Source: Gracilaria gracilis
Taxonomy: Eukaryota > Rhodophyta > Florideophyceae > Gracilariales > Gracilariaceae
Direction of reading: 5' to 3'
DNA: 64,000 bases
Assembly: GCA_030374805.1 (NCBI GenBank)
Contig: JARGSG010000014.1
Coordinates: 124,001-188,000 of the forward strand
The position numbers and the translations under genes were made by a program. Shown one piece after another: positions 1 to 8,906 of the stretch. Every line of letters starts with the position of its first letter. Positions within the stretch are counted from its first letter, which is position 1. The notes under the pieces are model-generated. The model searched no databases. It was not told the DNA's origin and was given only the letters and a program-made list of their open reading frames with translations.

Positions 1-2
1 GA

Positions 3-191
3 CAGGTGTGCACGAACAATCCTCTGGACTGCCCTGTGTGTGGATCGATTTCGAAAGGCATGAACGTCACAGAAGGATGCTTTGATAACATTGTAGAAAA
101 ACTGAGGAAAGTGCACAGACCAGCAGGGATAAGCTGTGCAATCATCGCAGGAATACTAGTTCTTGATATGTTGTTTGTTTATGCGTTATAA
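3..191 (+). CDS. C-terminal end of a membrane protein, possibly tetraspanin-like (partial)
   Basis: The frame is open from the window edge to a TAA at 189-191, so only the last 62 or so codons are present. The piece reads as an extracellular stretch with DCPVC and NVTEGCF, a short amphipathic segment, then one hydrophobic helix (AGISCAIIAGILVLDMLFVY) at the very C-terminus. A Cys pair, a GC motif, a short helix and then the last membrane span is the order seen at the end of the large loop and fourth span of tetraspanins. That family match is inference from a short piece. It could equally be another membrane protein or one exon of a longer gene. Confidence 0.35.
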   Translation, partial: QVCTNNPLDCPVCGSISKGMNVTEGCFDNIVEKLRKVHRPAGISCAIIAGILVLDMLFVYAL

Positions 192-402
192 GTTGTGTGA
201 GCGGGGAATTAGCATTCTTGAGATTAACCGAAGTCGGGCTTAGTTGTTCCTATGCATGCCTAACGGGAAGGGACGTTACGTAAGACATTTTGGAACCAAT
301 GAAGCCTTCATATGCCAAGGCAAGTTAACGCGAAGTGCACAATATGGGCGTGCGGATCGATCGCTGATAGTGGAACCAATTTCTAAGAAGTGCCCACATG
401 CT

Positions 403-1182
403 TCAGAGTCTAAACTTGCGCTTCAGCTTGGCGTTATTGTACCTCAACTTTCCGGTAATCTTTGGCGCGTCTATGGAGTCGACTACCTCAGCCTGCTTGT
501 CAAGCTCTGCGTTGATACCCAGCGCCAAGTTCTGCAGTTCCGTGAGTTGGTTGGCAGTTTGATCTAGGTAATCATCCTGTTTACGAAGGATATGTTTCAC
601 GTCGTCATCGAAATCAGAGTAGTCGTCCTCCGCGACCTCAACCGTTTGCTTCTCGCCATGGTTACCCTTCTTCAGAGTAGCAGGGAGTAACTCTTCCTTG
701 CGTCGCGCGAGCCATGACAAACGAGTTTCGTTTTCAGATTCGCTCGATCCGGAATGAGTGTCCTGTGCCTCTCCCTGTGAAGGGAGATAATCAGACTTGA
801 TAGGCTTTTGACGTCTCTTCTTCCGTGTGAGAGGCTTCTCGACAAGGGCGCGGAGGGGATTGCGAGTGAGTTTGTGCACAGTATTTCCAGCTCTTTCGAC
901 AGCGCCTTCAATTGTTTCCAAATCGTCGGCAATGTCCTCTAGCTGTCTCGTCTGCGCCGATAATGAAGTTGCAGTTGCTTCTGCAACGTCATGCGATTGA
1001 ACGGCAGTGTCGAATATGGTCTTTGTATCCTGCAGTCCTGCGTTTGCTTCATGTAGCAGCAATTTCTTCGCAGCGCTCTTCTGTTCGGAGGCAGGCGAAG
1101 TGGAAACTTGGATGTCTTGCGCAGGGTTGTCATCTTCCAGGATTTCAACCTGTCCGACGTACTGAGAGCGGAATAGAGGCAT
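403..1182 (-). CDS. Qbc-SNARE, SNAP-25/SNAP-29-type membrane fusion protein
   Basis: The 259-residue protein has two SNARE coiled-coil motifs joined by a basic, charged linker. The first (about residues 36-110) has a central glutamine in SLSAQTRQLEDI (Q77); the second (about 194-255) has one in INAELDKQAEVVDSI (Q230). These are the expected zero-layer glutamines of the Qb and Qc helices. Such proteins pair with a syntaxin and an R-SNARE to drive vesicle fusion at the plasma membrane or endosomes. There is no transmembrane segment and no cysteine anywhere, so it cannot be palmitoylated like animal SNAP-25; plant SNAP33 and animal SNAP-29 also lack the Cys cluster. It starts with ATG at 1182 and ends with TGA, is intronless, and lies last in a tight minus-strand cluster. 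Confidence 0.85.
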   Translation of the reverse strand: MPLFRSQYVGQVEILEDDNPAQDIQVSTSPASEQKSAAKKLLLHEANAGLQDTKTIFDTAVQSHDVAEATATSLSAQTRQLEDIADDLETIEGAVERAGNTVHKLTRNPLRALVEKPLTRKKRRQKPIKSDYLPSQGEAQDTHSGSSESENETRLSWLARRKEELLPATLKKGNHGEKQTVEVAEDDYSDFDDDVKHILRKQDDYLDQTANQLTELQNLALGINAELDKQAEVVDSIDAPKITGKLRYNNAKLKRKFRL

Positions 1183-1419
1183 GGCGGGCGTTCAGGGACG
1201 GTAGTAGACGTGGGTGGATGCTTCTCCAAAAGCGTCGAAGAAGTGCCCAGCAAACATAGTTGAGGCGTTGTGTGGGCGCGAGGGCATCTCCTCGTTAAGT
1301 AGGGAAGGAGACATGGCGCGACCGCATGGCATTGTCACCTGTGATGGCGCGTTGGAGATGAAGCGAACGCGCGACACGGGATGTGCACGAAGGAAGCGTC
1401 CAGCAATGCATGCCATGGC

Positions 1420-2019
1420 TTAACGAAAGGGCACAACGTGCAGCCCTTGATTTACGCCACATGGGAAGAAAAACAAGTCAGCCACCTGAGCACCCAAATC
1501 GCTCTCGTACACCGTGAAAAACGGGCCTCCTTCGAGAGGACGAACCACCGCCACATGAGCGCTCCGTAGACTCCACACCACGTTCCGGCGTTTCATCGAC
1601 GCCTCACTGGCCCGTACATCAGACCCGCGTTGACAGTATCCTAGATCAAACGGCATGCTCTCGCTTTTCGCCGGATACTCTTTGGCGTGGAACAACACCC
1701 CAATTGTGTCCAGTTCCGCATTGTGGAACAAGTGTCCGTGAAACAGATCGAACCTCGATAGTCTTGCATTACAGAGGTATGCTACATGTCTAAACAAACT
1801 CTTGAGAAATGCTTCCACACTTGTGTTGGTCACGAAATATGCGCCTTGACTCTCTGAAGGAAACAATTGGCACGCGCCAACACGATGCACGCTATGCCTC
1901 TTACGCTCTAGCATATGGTGCTGCCAAGCTTGTCCTTTGTTTAAGTTATCTAGTATCTGGTTGAATAATTGCCCAACCTCGAGGGGAAGGCGAGGTGCAG
2001 GTGAAACGTCGACCACCAT
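1420..2019 (-). CDS. Unknown protein between the DUF3119 and SNARE genes
   Basis: I do not recognise this protein. The first ATG is at 2019 and gives 199 residues to a TAA at 1420; the same frame is open further upstream to the TGA of the DUF3119 gene. Visible segments are a helical N-terminal part (LFNQILDNLNKGQAWQHH), a middle part with FDLFHGHLFHNAE, and a C-terminal part with HVAVVRPLEGGPFFTVYES that looks like beta strands of a globular domain. No signal peptide or membrane span is seen. The reading frame after the TAA stays open to a TGA at 1192-1194, ten bases before the SNARE start codon. Coding status rests on the compact setting and the mixed, protein-like composition. Confidence 0.5.
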   Translation of the reverse strand: MVVDVSPAPRLPLEVGQLFNQILDNLNKGQAWQHHMLERKRHSVHRVGACQLFPSESQGAYFVTNTSVEAFLKSLFRHVAYLCNARLSRFDLFHGHLFHNAELDTIGVLFHAKEYPAKSESMPFDLGYCQRGSDVRASEASMKRRNVVWSLRSAHVAVVRPLEGGPFFTVYESDLGAQVADLFFFPCGVNQGLHVVPFR

Positions 2020-2079
2020 TATGTCAAACGCACGTCTCAGGCGCACCAAGTATATCCACCACCCGAGCTTGCCTTCGGT

Positions 2080-2721
2080 TCAATCATATTGCTTCTTATC
2101 AAGGTGCGGAGTGCGCTTTCTCAGCTCAGTCAACAAAACATCACCCTTGTAGAGAATGGGGAAAAAATGAATACTCCCACGTCCATTGTAACTCTCGCTT
2201 TCCTTAAAGTACACAAGTATAGGTACTCGCTTCCACCACATCTCCCAGTTGGTTATCGTTTCATACTGCCAGCCCCTGATTAGCTTCAGCCCTTCACCAG
2301 TTTTCTGTGCAACGCTGAGACGAGTCGGTCCGAATATGAACCGAATTCGAAAAGTCTGCAAGGAAAGAAAAAGTCCAAGGAACAGTAATGGCAATCCCGC
2401 CACCAGCCATCCATCACCAAGATAAACACACAGTCCGCCGGAAAACACAAAAGCTCCTGCAAGGTTGAAAGTGGCTGGCACTACAACGGAGCCACTCGAT
2501 GGGTCCAGTGCTTCCGATTCAAGAATGAGGGTTGTTTCTGTCTGTTCTGCGGGCGTCTCAGGAGCGGATGGAGGTTCAGTGGGCGAGCTGGCAATGATTG
2601 TCGATCGCTGGTGAACATGGGATCTCACTGGGTTGAAGCGCTTTCTTCGGCATGAGATGAAGCTTTGAGAGAACGATATCTGTCGCAAAGCTATGGTGGA
2701 AGCGAATGCGGCATTCCTCAT
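2080..2721 (-). CDS. DUF3119-family plastid membrane protein
   Basis: The 213-residue protein begins with an N-terminal stretch rich in Ser, Arg and Ala and poor in acidic residues (about 1-45), as in a plastid transit peptide. A Pro/Glu/Thr linker follows. Two close hydrophobic spans lie at about 85-125 (AGAFVFSGGLCVYLGDGWLV and the following LFLGLFLSLQTF). The conserved soluble part then runs through RIRFIFGPTRLSV, IRGWQYETITNWEMWW and IHFFPILYKGDVLL. This order matches the DUF3119 family of cyanobacteria and plastid-bearing eukaryotes, whose function is unknown. ATG is at 2721 and TGA at 2080. It points to a photosynthetic host. The family assignment is from memory of the motif pattern. 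Confidence 0.72.
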   Translation of the reverse strand: MRNAAFASTIALRQISFSQSFISCRRKRFNPVRSHVHQRSTIIASSPTEPPSAPETPAEQTETTLILESEALDPSSGSVVVPATFNLAGAFVFSGGLCVYLGDGWLVAGLPLLFLGLFLSLQTFRIRFIFGPTRLSVAQKTGEGLKLIRGWQYETITNWEMWWKRVPILVYFKESESYNGRGSIHFFPILYKGDVLLTELRKRTPHLDKKQYD

Positions 2722-4343
2722 CGCGACCGTTCTGCTTCACTTCTAGGCCAAATTAAATCCAAGGCGTACCGTTGGTACCTTTGTACCAGGAAGAATGCCG
2801 GATTGAGCGCAGTTGTCCAAAGTTCGCGTGTTCAGCTACAATCGCATATCCAACCGGGTTTCATCTGTGAGCTCAAGTGTTTTGAGAACCGCTGACCAAG
2901 CATTTTAAATCAGCCTGTTTCAAATTTTGTTCGATGCCAAGGGCACACAGCCAGGTGCATGTCGAGAATGTTCCCTCGAAAATGCTCCTCTTCGCCTCCC
3001 GTCGATAGATTCTCCATATCGGACGCAGAAGTAGCTTCTTCCCATCAAGTCCCACTGCAGGTTGCCGAATTATCCGCCCGGGAGATATCAGCAAGTCCTG
3101 GGGAGGACTTCCAGAGAGCCGGTTCGTATCAGAAAAGGTATCGAGAGGCAGCCTATGAGACGCTGGCGGTTTGATAGTGTTCTAAGGAATTCGAGTTCCA
3201 CTTGATGGTACAGGAGAGAATGAGCTCCTTGATTCAGGGACACACCATGCGTTTGGCGTTCTCATCAAGCCCAAAAACGTTTTGCAACCGTCTTGCTACA
3301 TCTCATGATTATATCGAAGACGAACGTCCTAAATTCTATTGCTGCCACATCACGAGCTCCATTACAGAGTTACGTAGAGTTGATCGTAGAAACACAAACC
3401 ATTTAAGGTCTGTCGACCGAGATTGCTTGCACTCTTCGTTCATGTCGTAAACCTCAACATAAACGGGCAGAAATGAAGCTTCTTTCTATCCTTTACATAG
3501 TTTACAAATAGAGTAGGTCTCACCCCACTCCTTCCTCTTGGGGGTAACACAACCCAGTACGTATGATTCGGTGAGCAGAAAACCCTGCCTTACTGGGACA
3601 TTTGCGTAGTGCAGTGATGATCAGCAAACTAGAGTCTGGTAACAACTGTGAAATTGAAACGTTTCCTGCCATCGTGCGGTTTCACCAAATGGTTCAGAGG
3701 TGACCTGCTTCTCTGGGCGATGATGTAGATATCCTCAAAAGAGCCATCATCGTGTGTATTCAACTATATTCAATCAAACAGCATCTTACTCCACATCGAC
3801 TGACAAGGGCGAAGCGTGAACAGTTCTCATTGTTCTTTCCGCGTTATCGGTGGTGCAACTACTCATTCCTCCAACTAGGAATGTTTTTCACATTGCCGAG
3901 ATCCATCCGTAAATCAGCAATAACCCTGATAACATGTTTCAAATTCACTGAAACAACTATCGGTCTGGCTCCACCTTTGTTGGGCGCCGATACGTGATCC
4001 AAGCCGTTCCCAGACGCAGGAATTCGCTCATCTGCCATTTTCAAATGCTTGTCGACTGATTGCCATGCATCTTCAGTCATTATCCATCAATCAATGGAGG
4101 AAACTCAGCAAAATACAGAGGCTGAACTTCCTGATGTAAACACTCCAAAATGTCTCCGGTTCAGTATTGGTCCCGTTTGGGGAATTTTCCACGCCCAAAT
4201 GCTAGAGGATAGGGGATGAACCTGCTTCTGAAAAACAAAGAGAGAAGTAGCCTGTGATTGGTTCCACCAAATCAGGCAAGTAAGATCGGTACCCAATCGG
4301 CCTCAACTGTTTAACTCTAGACTATTGACTAGACCTTCTTTCG
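2722..4343. other. Intergenic, no gene recognised
   Basis: About 1.6 kb separate the DUF3119 gene and the F-box gene. Short open frames are present on both strands (for example 3202-3450 and 3859-4080), but none shows a recognisable motif, a good start context or a composition unlike chance. I see no RNA gene or clear repeat. Confidence 0.5.
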
Positions 4344-6131
4344 CTACAAATAAACTTTGAGCGACTTGACTCCTCTCTTCTTCCGCATGGTCGCCTTCAC
4401 TTCAGAAGCCACTTCACTGAGACGCCCCGTCTTCAAGTTGGATTCTGTAGGCGCACCACGGCTCAGATTAATCAGCCGTAGTCGCTCACAGTAAACGGGA
4501 ATCGCTCTAAGCAGAGATATGGCATCGTCATCAGAGTACCTCAGTTCAACCTCTTGACTCTCATTAGATGATGCCGCGTATGATGAGGTTAGTGGTAACT
4601 GCAAGTACGTCAAAGAACGTCCAAACCTCTTGAGCACCTCCACATAAACACCTAGAGTAATATAGATTCTGGTGAACGACAAACGAGATAATAAGGCTTC
4701 CGACTTCAGTAAGTCAGTCATGATTGTCTTGGAGACCGCCACTTCCATTTGGGTGAAAGACGGTAGAAAAGCGCAGTGATCTGGCACCAGTTCCCAAACG
4801 TCGAAATCTTTGAGAAGCTTTAGACCACTTACAATGGACCCAAGCATCGGAACTTTAGCTAGTTCATACCTTGCTTCAAACTCTTGAATACTGATACAAT
4901 TCCGAGTGATGTACGAGATATCGCTGTTCTTCAAGGAATAAACAGCATCATCGTTAACTGGTGGGAACACATTCTCACCAACTTGAAGACTAGTGATCTT
5001 ATCTAGAACGTTGAAACTTCTAGAACACCGTTGCTCTTCCGGGACGATAAGCATGTTGCATGTTATGCACACTGTTTCGAGATCCGGGAAAAGTGCCGTT
5101 TCATCTAAAGCCTCCATAGCTTGAAAAGACATTTGATGTATTCGGAACTCAATATGACTTATTCCTCGCGCCTCCACGTAATGGAGAGGTGAAAAGGACA
5201 TGCCAGTAAACTGAACTACACTGCCCGAAACTCCGATGTGCTCTACCTGTCCAAACCGCAAGTGCTGCCTATCGCCGGCTATCAAGGTCTTGAGGGATAT
5301 CCTCTTGTAATGATGCTCAGACAGCAAACGAAGTAGAAACATGTTCGGGTCACCGCTGGTTTCTGAGGTGTCCTTGTTCGTGGCTACCCGCATATGCTTG
5401 AGGTTCTTCAGTGAATCAAGGGCATCCAAAATTGCATTGTGCGCAGCATCCTCCGAACCAAATAGCCATATCTCAGTGAGAGTGTCTCCAAAGCTCTGCA
5501 ACAACTTCTTCAATACGATGTACACCTGTTCCTTTGGAAAATTGCGAAAGGATCCGAGGGCTAGCCATTTGAGGGGTACCTTCGTGAGCAGTCGGGCTTC
5601 AGCAACAGCCAAACAGGTAGTGGTGGTTCGATTCTGACCGACAATCTCGCCCAGCTGGAGATCTGGGCTGTTTCCCACTCCAAGAAGATGCCATGCCGTG
5701 TAGCGACAGCATTGAATGCTGTGGGATTTCCTCATCAAATTAGGGCGTAGAAGATGTAAATGAGTAGGATTTGTGCTGGTGATTACATTCAACGCCGCTG
5801 CAGTTGCCGAAAAGAGAGCTTCATCGGACGGATGAGCGGTACTTCTTGTTTGAAAGAACTCAATGTCTAGCCTGTCCAGTCTGGCGTCCTTGAGCGTGGT
5901 CAGTACTGCCGTACAGGCCGCAGGGGACACGCATGAGAATGAAAGGACATTCTTCGCGAGGAGGAAAGTCCATTCGTAAGAAAGAGAAGCTGCGTCCTCA
6001 TAAGAAGGCATGAGAAAGGACACGATGCGTAAAAGTATATCGAACGGCAAAGTATCCAAAGAAACTGGTACGGTTTGGCGCTTATGGTTGGCAGACTGCG
6101 CATCAATTTCCATGATATCGCTCTCCCTCAT
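4344..6131 (-). CDS. F-box protein with leucine-rich-repeat-like C-terminal region
   Basis: The single-exon gene encodes 595 residues. An F-box-like motif lies near residues 22-70 (VSLDTLPFDILLRIVSFLMP). It is followed by several hundred residues with leucine-rich spacing, such as LDRLDIEFF, LKWLALGSF, LTEIWLFGS, LKNLKHMRVAT and LTYLQLPL. F-box proteins of this layout are substrate receptors of SCF ubiquitin ligases: the F-box binds SKP1 and the repeats bind the target. No target can be named. Start is ATG at 6131, with a second ATG six codons later (MEIDAQS). The stop is TAG, followed within a few codons by more TAG/TAA, so this host gene uses TAG as an ordinary terminator. Confidence 0.7.
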   Translation of the reverse strand: MRESDIMEIDAQSANHKRQTVPVSLDTLPFDILLRIVSFLMPSYEDAASLSYEWTFLLAKNVLSFSCVSPAACTAVLTTLKDARLDRLDIEFFQTRSTAHPSDEALFSATAAALNVITSTNPTHLHLLRPNLMRKSHSIQCCRYTAWHLLGVGNSPDLQLGEIVGQNRTTTTCLAVAEARLLTKVPLKWLALGSFRNFPKEQVYIVLKKLLQSFGDTLTEIWLFGSEDAAHNAILDALDSLKNLKHMRVATNKDTSETSGDPNMFLLRLLSEHHYKRISLKTLIAGDRQHLRFGQVEHIGVSGSVVQFTGMSFSPLHYVEARGISHIEFRIHQMSFQAMEALDETALFPDLETVCITCNMLIVPEEQRCSRSFNVLDKITSLQVGENVFPPVNDDAVYSLKNSDISYITRNCISIQEFEARYELAKVPMLGSIVSGLKLLKDFDVWELVPDHCAFLPSFTQMEVAVSKTIMTDLLKSEALLSRLSFTRIYITLGVYVEVLKRFGRSLTYLQLPLTSSYAASSNESQEVELRYSDDDAISLLRAIPVYCERLRLINLSRGAPTESNLKTGRLSEVASEVKATMRKKRGVKSLKVYL

Positions 6132-6827
6132 TGGAGTAAGTGTTTAAACGGCGCAAATAAAGCAGATCTAGAGCGCGTACGGGGGCCAGCGTTAAACAAG
6201 CATTGTGAGTCGAAGAGAGGCAAAGCGTGCGGGCTTCACTTGGCATGATAAAAAGTGTGCTCCAGATCGGCGTTACTTAGCTCGCACGAACATCCTCCAG
6301 CGCAAGAAGGAAGGATTAGTAACGGAACTGGACTGCAAGAAGAGTTGGTCAACGCCCTGGATGCGTCCGCTCGGCCGCCGTGGGAGGCCGCTGCGCTGCC
6401 CCTTTACCTCGTCCGCGTATAACACCACGTCAAAATAAGATCAGCCACCATGGCTGACGCAGATCAAGTGGCCACGCGTGCCGCTTGGTGCCATTTCAGT
6501 TGTTCAGCAACAAAACGGAGAAATACATATAGAATAAAATTCAACTTACTCAAGAATAACATTTGAATTTAAAATATGCCGCCGTTCTCCCTCGACAAAG
6601 ATCACAGATACACTGTAACTTACACATCCTGACAGAAGAATCGGAGTGACATCTCTTCACCCTGCACCGGGAAGTGGCCGATGCCGCCGTCTCCGCCGTG
6701 TCCGGGAAGTGGCCGGTGCCGCCGTCTCTTAGGGCTCGAGATTCGAGTCCAGCTCCCGACATCATAATTCAATGTCTGTGTATCTACCAGAGAAGCACGT
6801 AAAAATGTTTAGTAAGACTCGCTTTTG
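6132..6827. other. Intergenic with a short GC-rich tandem repeat
   Basis: No gene is recognised between the F-box gene and the glycosidase gene. At about 6667-6731 a unit of roughly 35 bases containing GGGAAGTGGCC and GCCGCCGTCTC occurs twice, head to tail. The rest is unremarkable. Confidence 0.5.
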
Positions 6828-8906
6828 TCAAAAGAAATCGTCTATGAAGCCATTTGGAAGCATCTGATTCCCAACACCGTCAAAATCTGATATGTCGAGG
6901 CTACCATCTGACACTTGGAGATTACTGGCCGCTTGATTACTGCACTCGCGAAGTTCGTTCTCACATAAGCTGAAAATATCACTATCACCAAAGAACTTCT
7001 TCGATCCAAAACCACGCGAGAACGAGTTCGTTGCGCGACAATTCCGTACAAAGTTTTGTACATCAAACCCTAAATTAGAGTTTGTGCACTTGCAAGGACA
7101 TCTCGGAGACGGCGTAGGAGATGACGAGGGAGATGGCGTAGGCGACATGGACCCGGCTGGTGATGCAGAGGGAGAAGATGTCGGGGAACTTGATCGTGTG
7201 GCTGTAGTGACTCCAGACGTAGATACCGTGGTGGTTGGCGACGGTGAGGCTGAATTGGTCTCCGACACCGATGGCGATGAGGATGGGGCTATCGGTTGAT
7301 TTGATGACGTTAAATCAAGAGTCTGCGACAAAGAGGGAGATGGGGATGAGGATGGGGCTATCGGTTGATTTGATGACGTTAAATCAAGAGTCTGCGACAA
7401 AGAGGGAGATGGGGATGAGGATGGGGCTATAGGCTGATTTGATGACGTTAAATCAAAAGTCTGCGACGAGAAGGGAGATGGGGATGAACTTGCAGTCGAG
7501 GCAGGTGAAGTAGTTGGAGATGATCCCATGCTGGCGGAAGGAGAATGACTTGACAAAGGCAAGCCGCTCGAAGACGGGGGGCTGCTGACCGAAGGCGACG
7601 CAGATGCAGACGCCGTCAGCGAGGGCGTCGGGGATGGAGAAGCCGTCAAAGAAGTCGACGGCGAAGGACTCTGTAGCGCACAATTTCCCGATAGAAGCTG
7701 GATGACGGCAGCATCGGCCGAATCCGAACTGGCCGACTTCCGTCCGGTGTATATGTCGAAAGGAACGTTGAGGCAAGCGCTTTCAAACGCGGCGGAAATC
7801 GATTTGAACTCCGCTATCTTCCGTCGATTTGTCTCCAGAGCGGTGTAGCCATACGTATCAGCTGTGGCAGGTTCGATGGAAGTACCTTCTGGCCAGTCGT
7901 TCCACGTCGCGATCTGGATCCATGGGTTTTGCACAGAATCGGTTCCGAAGAGTCGGAGCGGGGTGTAGCTGATCTGCTGCTGCCAGGTAAGTTCCATGGT
8001 CTCTCCGTCAGCGACGTTACGGAGATGATAGCGATTGGTACCGCCGTTCCAAAATGGCGGGACGTTCTGATCGTCAAAGCCCGGGTAAACACCGCCCATT
8101 TTTAAAAGGTTGATGGTGTCGGCTGATACACCGTTTTCCGTCTGTCTGGCCATGATGAAGTCGAAGTCGTCGAAGTATTGTCGCCCCCAGTTGACTGTGT
8201 TGGATAGGGGCTTTCCAGTGTTAAGGTAGTTAATCCATTCAAAATTTACGTCCGAGTATTGAAAGTTCAATGCGTTTCGAATGACGACGAGTACATTGCC
8301 GGAAAATAAGGACTGGGCGGTTGTCCAATAGTGAGCATTGTCAGATTCTGACCAAAAGACCAGAACTGGCTTATTGGAATCATCTTTGAAAATCAGAGAT
8401 GAGTATGTTGGATTGCCATAAATATTGTCATACACCCACTGCATGTAGGTTGTTATCAAGGTTTGATCAGTTATAGAACTACCATCGTCATAGGAAACAA
8501 TGACCTTGAGATCAAACGAAGGGAAGGAAGATTTCATAGAAACTAGTTTGTTAAGCACGACAAGAGAGAGTTCTTTTTGAAGACTGTTCGCGGGATTAAT
8601 GTTGATAATGATGCCATCAATACCGGTTACAAAGATGGTTAGAAAATGATATTCCAAAACGTCATTGTCGAATTGAGTGTACTCTCCAATTAGAGGCACA
8701 TTGGAGTAGTGAATGACGGAGGTATCCGTACAATCATAGTTTCCACTGTCCGGATAACACCAGCCGGTTCTGGCAGGATATCTCTCTCCTGTCGCATCAT
8801 ACCACGGTAAGTAATGTACAAATACCTGTTTGATTAATTGTGCATCCGCGATGCAACGCAAGGAGATGAGGATGAGGGCGAGCAATAGGGGTAGTGTGGC
8901 GGTCAT
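6828..8906 (-). CDS. Secreted GH71/GH99-like glycoside hydrolase with Ser/Pro-rich repeat tail
   Basis: The 692-residue protein begins with a signal peptide (LPLLLALILISLRCIADA). The catalytic-type region follows: VFVHYLPWYD at about residue 30, a Y-P-G-F-D-D motif near 285, and ATWNDWPEGTSIEPA near 335. The last resembles the W-N-E/D-W-x-E-G-T-x-I-E-P signature of the GH71/GH99 superfamily, acting on alpha-mannan or alpha-glucan. About 200 residues of Ser, Pro and Thr follow, including three copies of a 23-residue unit with TLDLTSSNQPIAPSSS. The end is a Cys-containing domain (CPCKC, NCRATNS, CENELREC). This suggests an O-glycosylated, extracellular, wall-associated enzyme. ATG is at 8906 and the stop is TGA. 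The exact substrate is unknown. Confidence 0.72.
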   Translation of the reverse strand: MTATLPLLLALILISLRCIADAQLIKQVFVHYLPWYDATGERYPARTGWCYPDSGNYDCTDTSVIHYSNVPLIGEYTQFDNDVLEYHFLTIFVTGIDGIIININPANSLQKELSLVVLNKLVSMKSSFPSFDLKVIVSYDDGSSITDQTLITTYMQWVYDNIYGNPTYSSLIFKDDSNKPVLVFWSESDNAHYWTTAQSLFSGNVLVVIRNALNFQYSDVNFEWINYLNTGKPLSNTVNWGRQYFDDFDFIMARQTENGVSADTINLLKMGGVYPGFDDQNVPPFWNGGTNRYHLRNVADGETMELTWQQQISYTPLRLFGTDSVQNPWIQIATWNDWPEGTSIEPATADTYGYTALETNRRKIAEFKSISAAFESACLNVPFDIYTGRKSASSDSADAAVIQLLSGNCALQSPSPSTSLTASPSPTPSLTASASASPSVSSPPSSSGLPLSSHSPSASMGSSPTTSPASTASSSPSPFSSQTFDLTSSNQPIAPSSSPSPSLSQTLDLTSSNQPIAPSSSPSPSLSQTLDLTSSNQPIAPSSSPSVSETNSASPSPTTTVSTSGVTTATRSSSPTSSPSASPAGSMSPTPSPSSSPTPSPRCPCKCTNSNLGFDVQNFVRNCRATNSFSRGFGSKKFFGDSDIFSLCENELRECSNQAASNLQVSDGSLDISDFDGVGNQMLPNGFIDDFF
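7285..7491 (-). repeat. 69-bp tandem repeat, three units, inside the glycosidase gene
   Basis: A 69-base unit (23 codons) repeats at 7285, 7354 and 7423. The first two copies are almost identical and the third has a few changes. The length is a multiple of three, so the reading frame survives. It encodes the Ser/Pro linker and is likely to vary in copy number between strains by slippage or unequal exchange. Confidence 0.85.
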
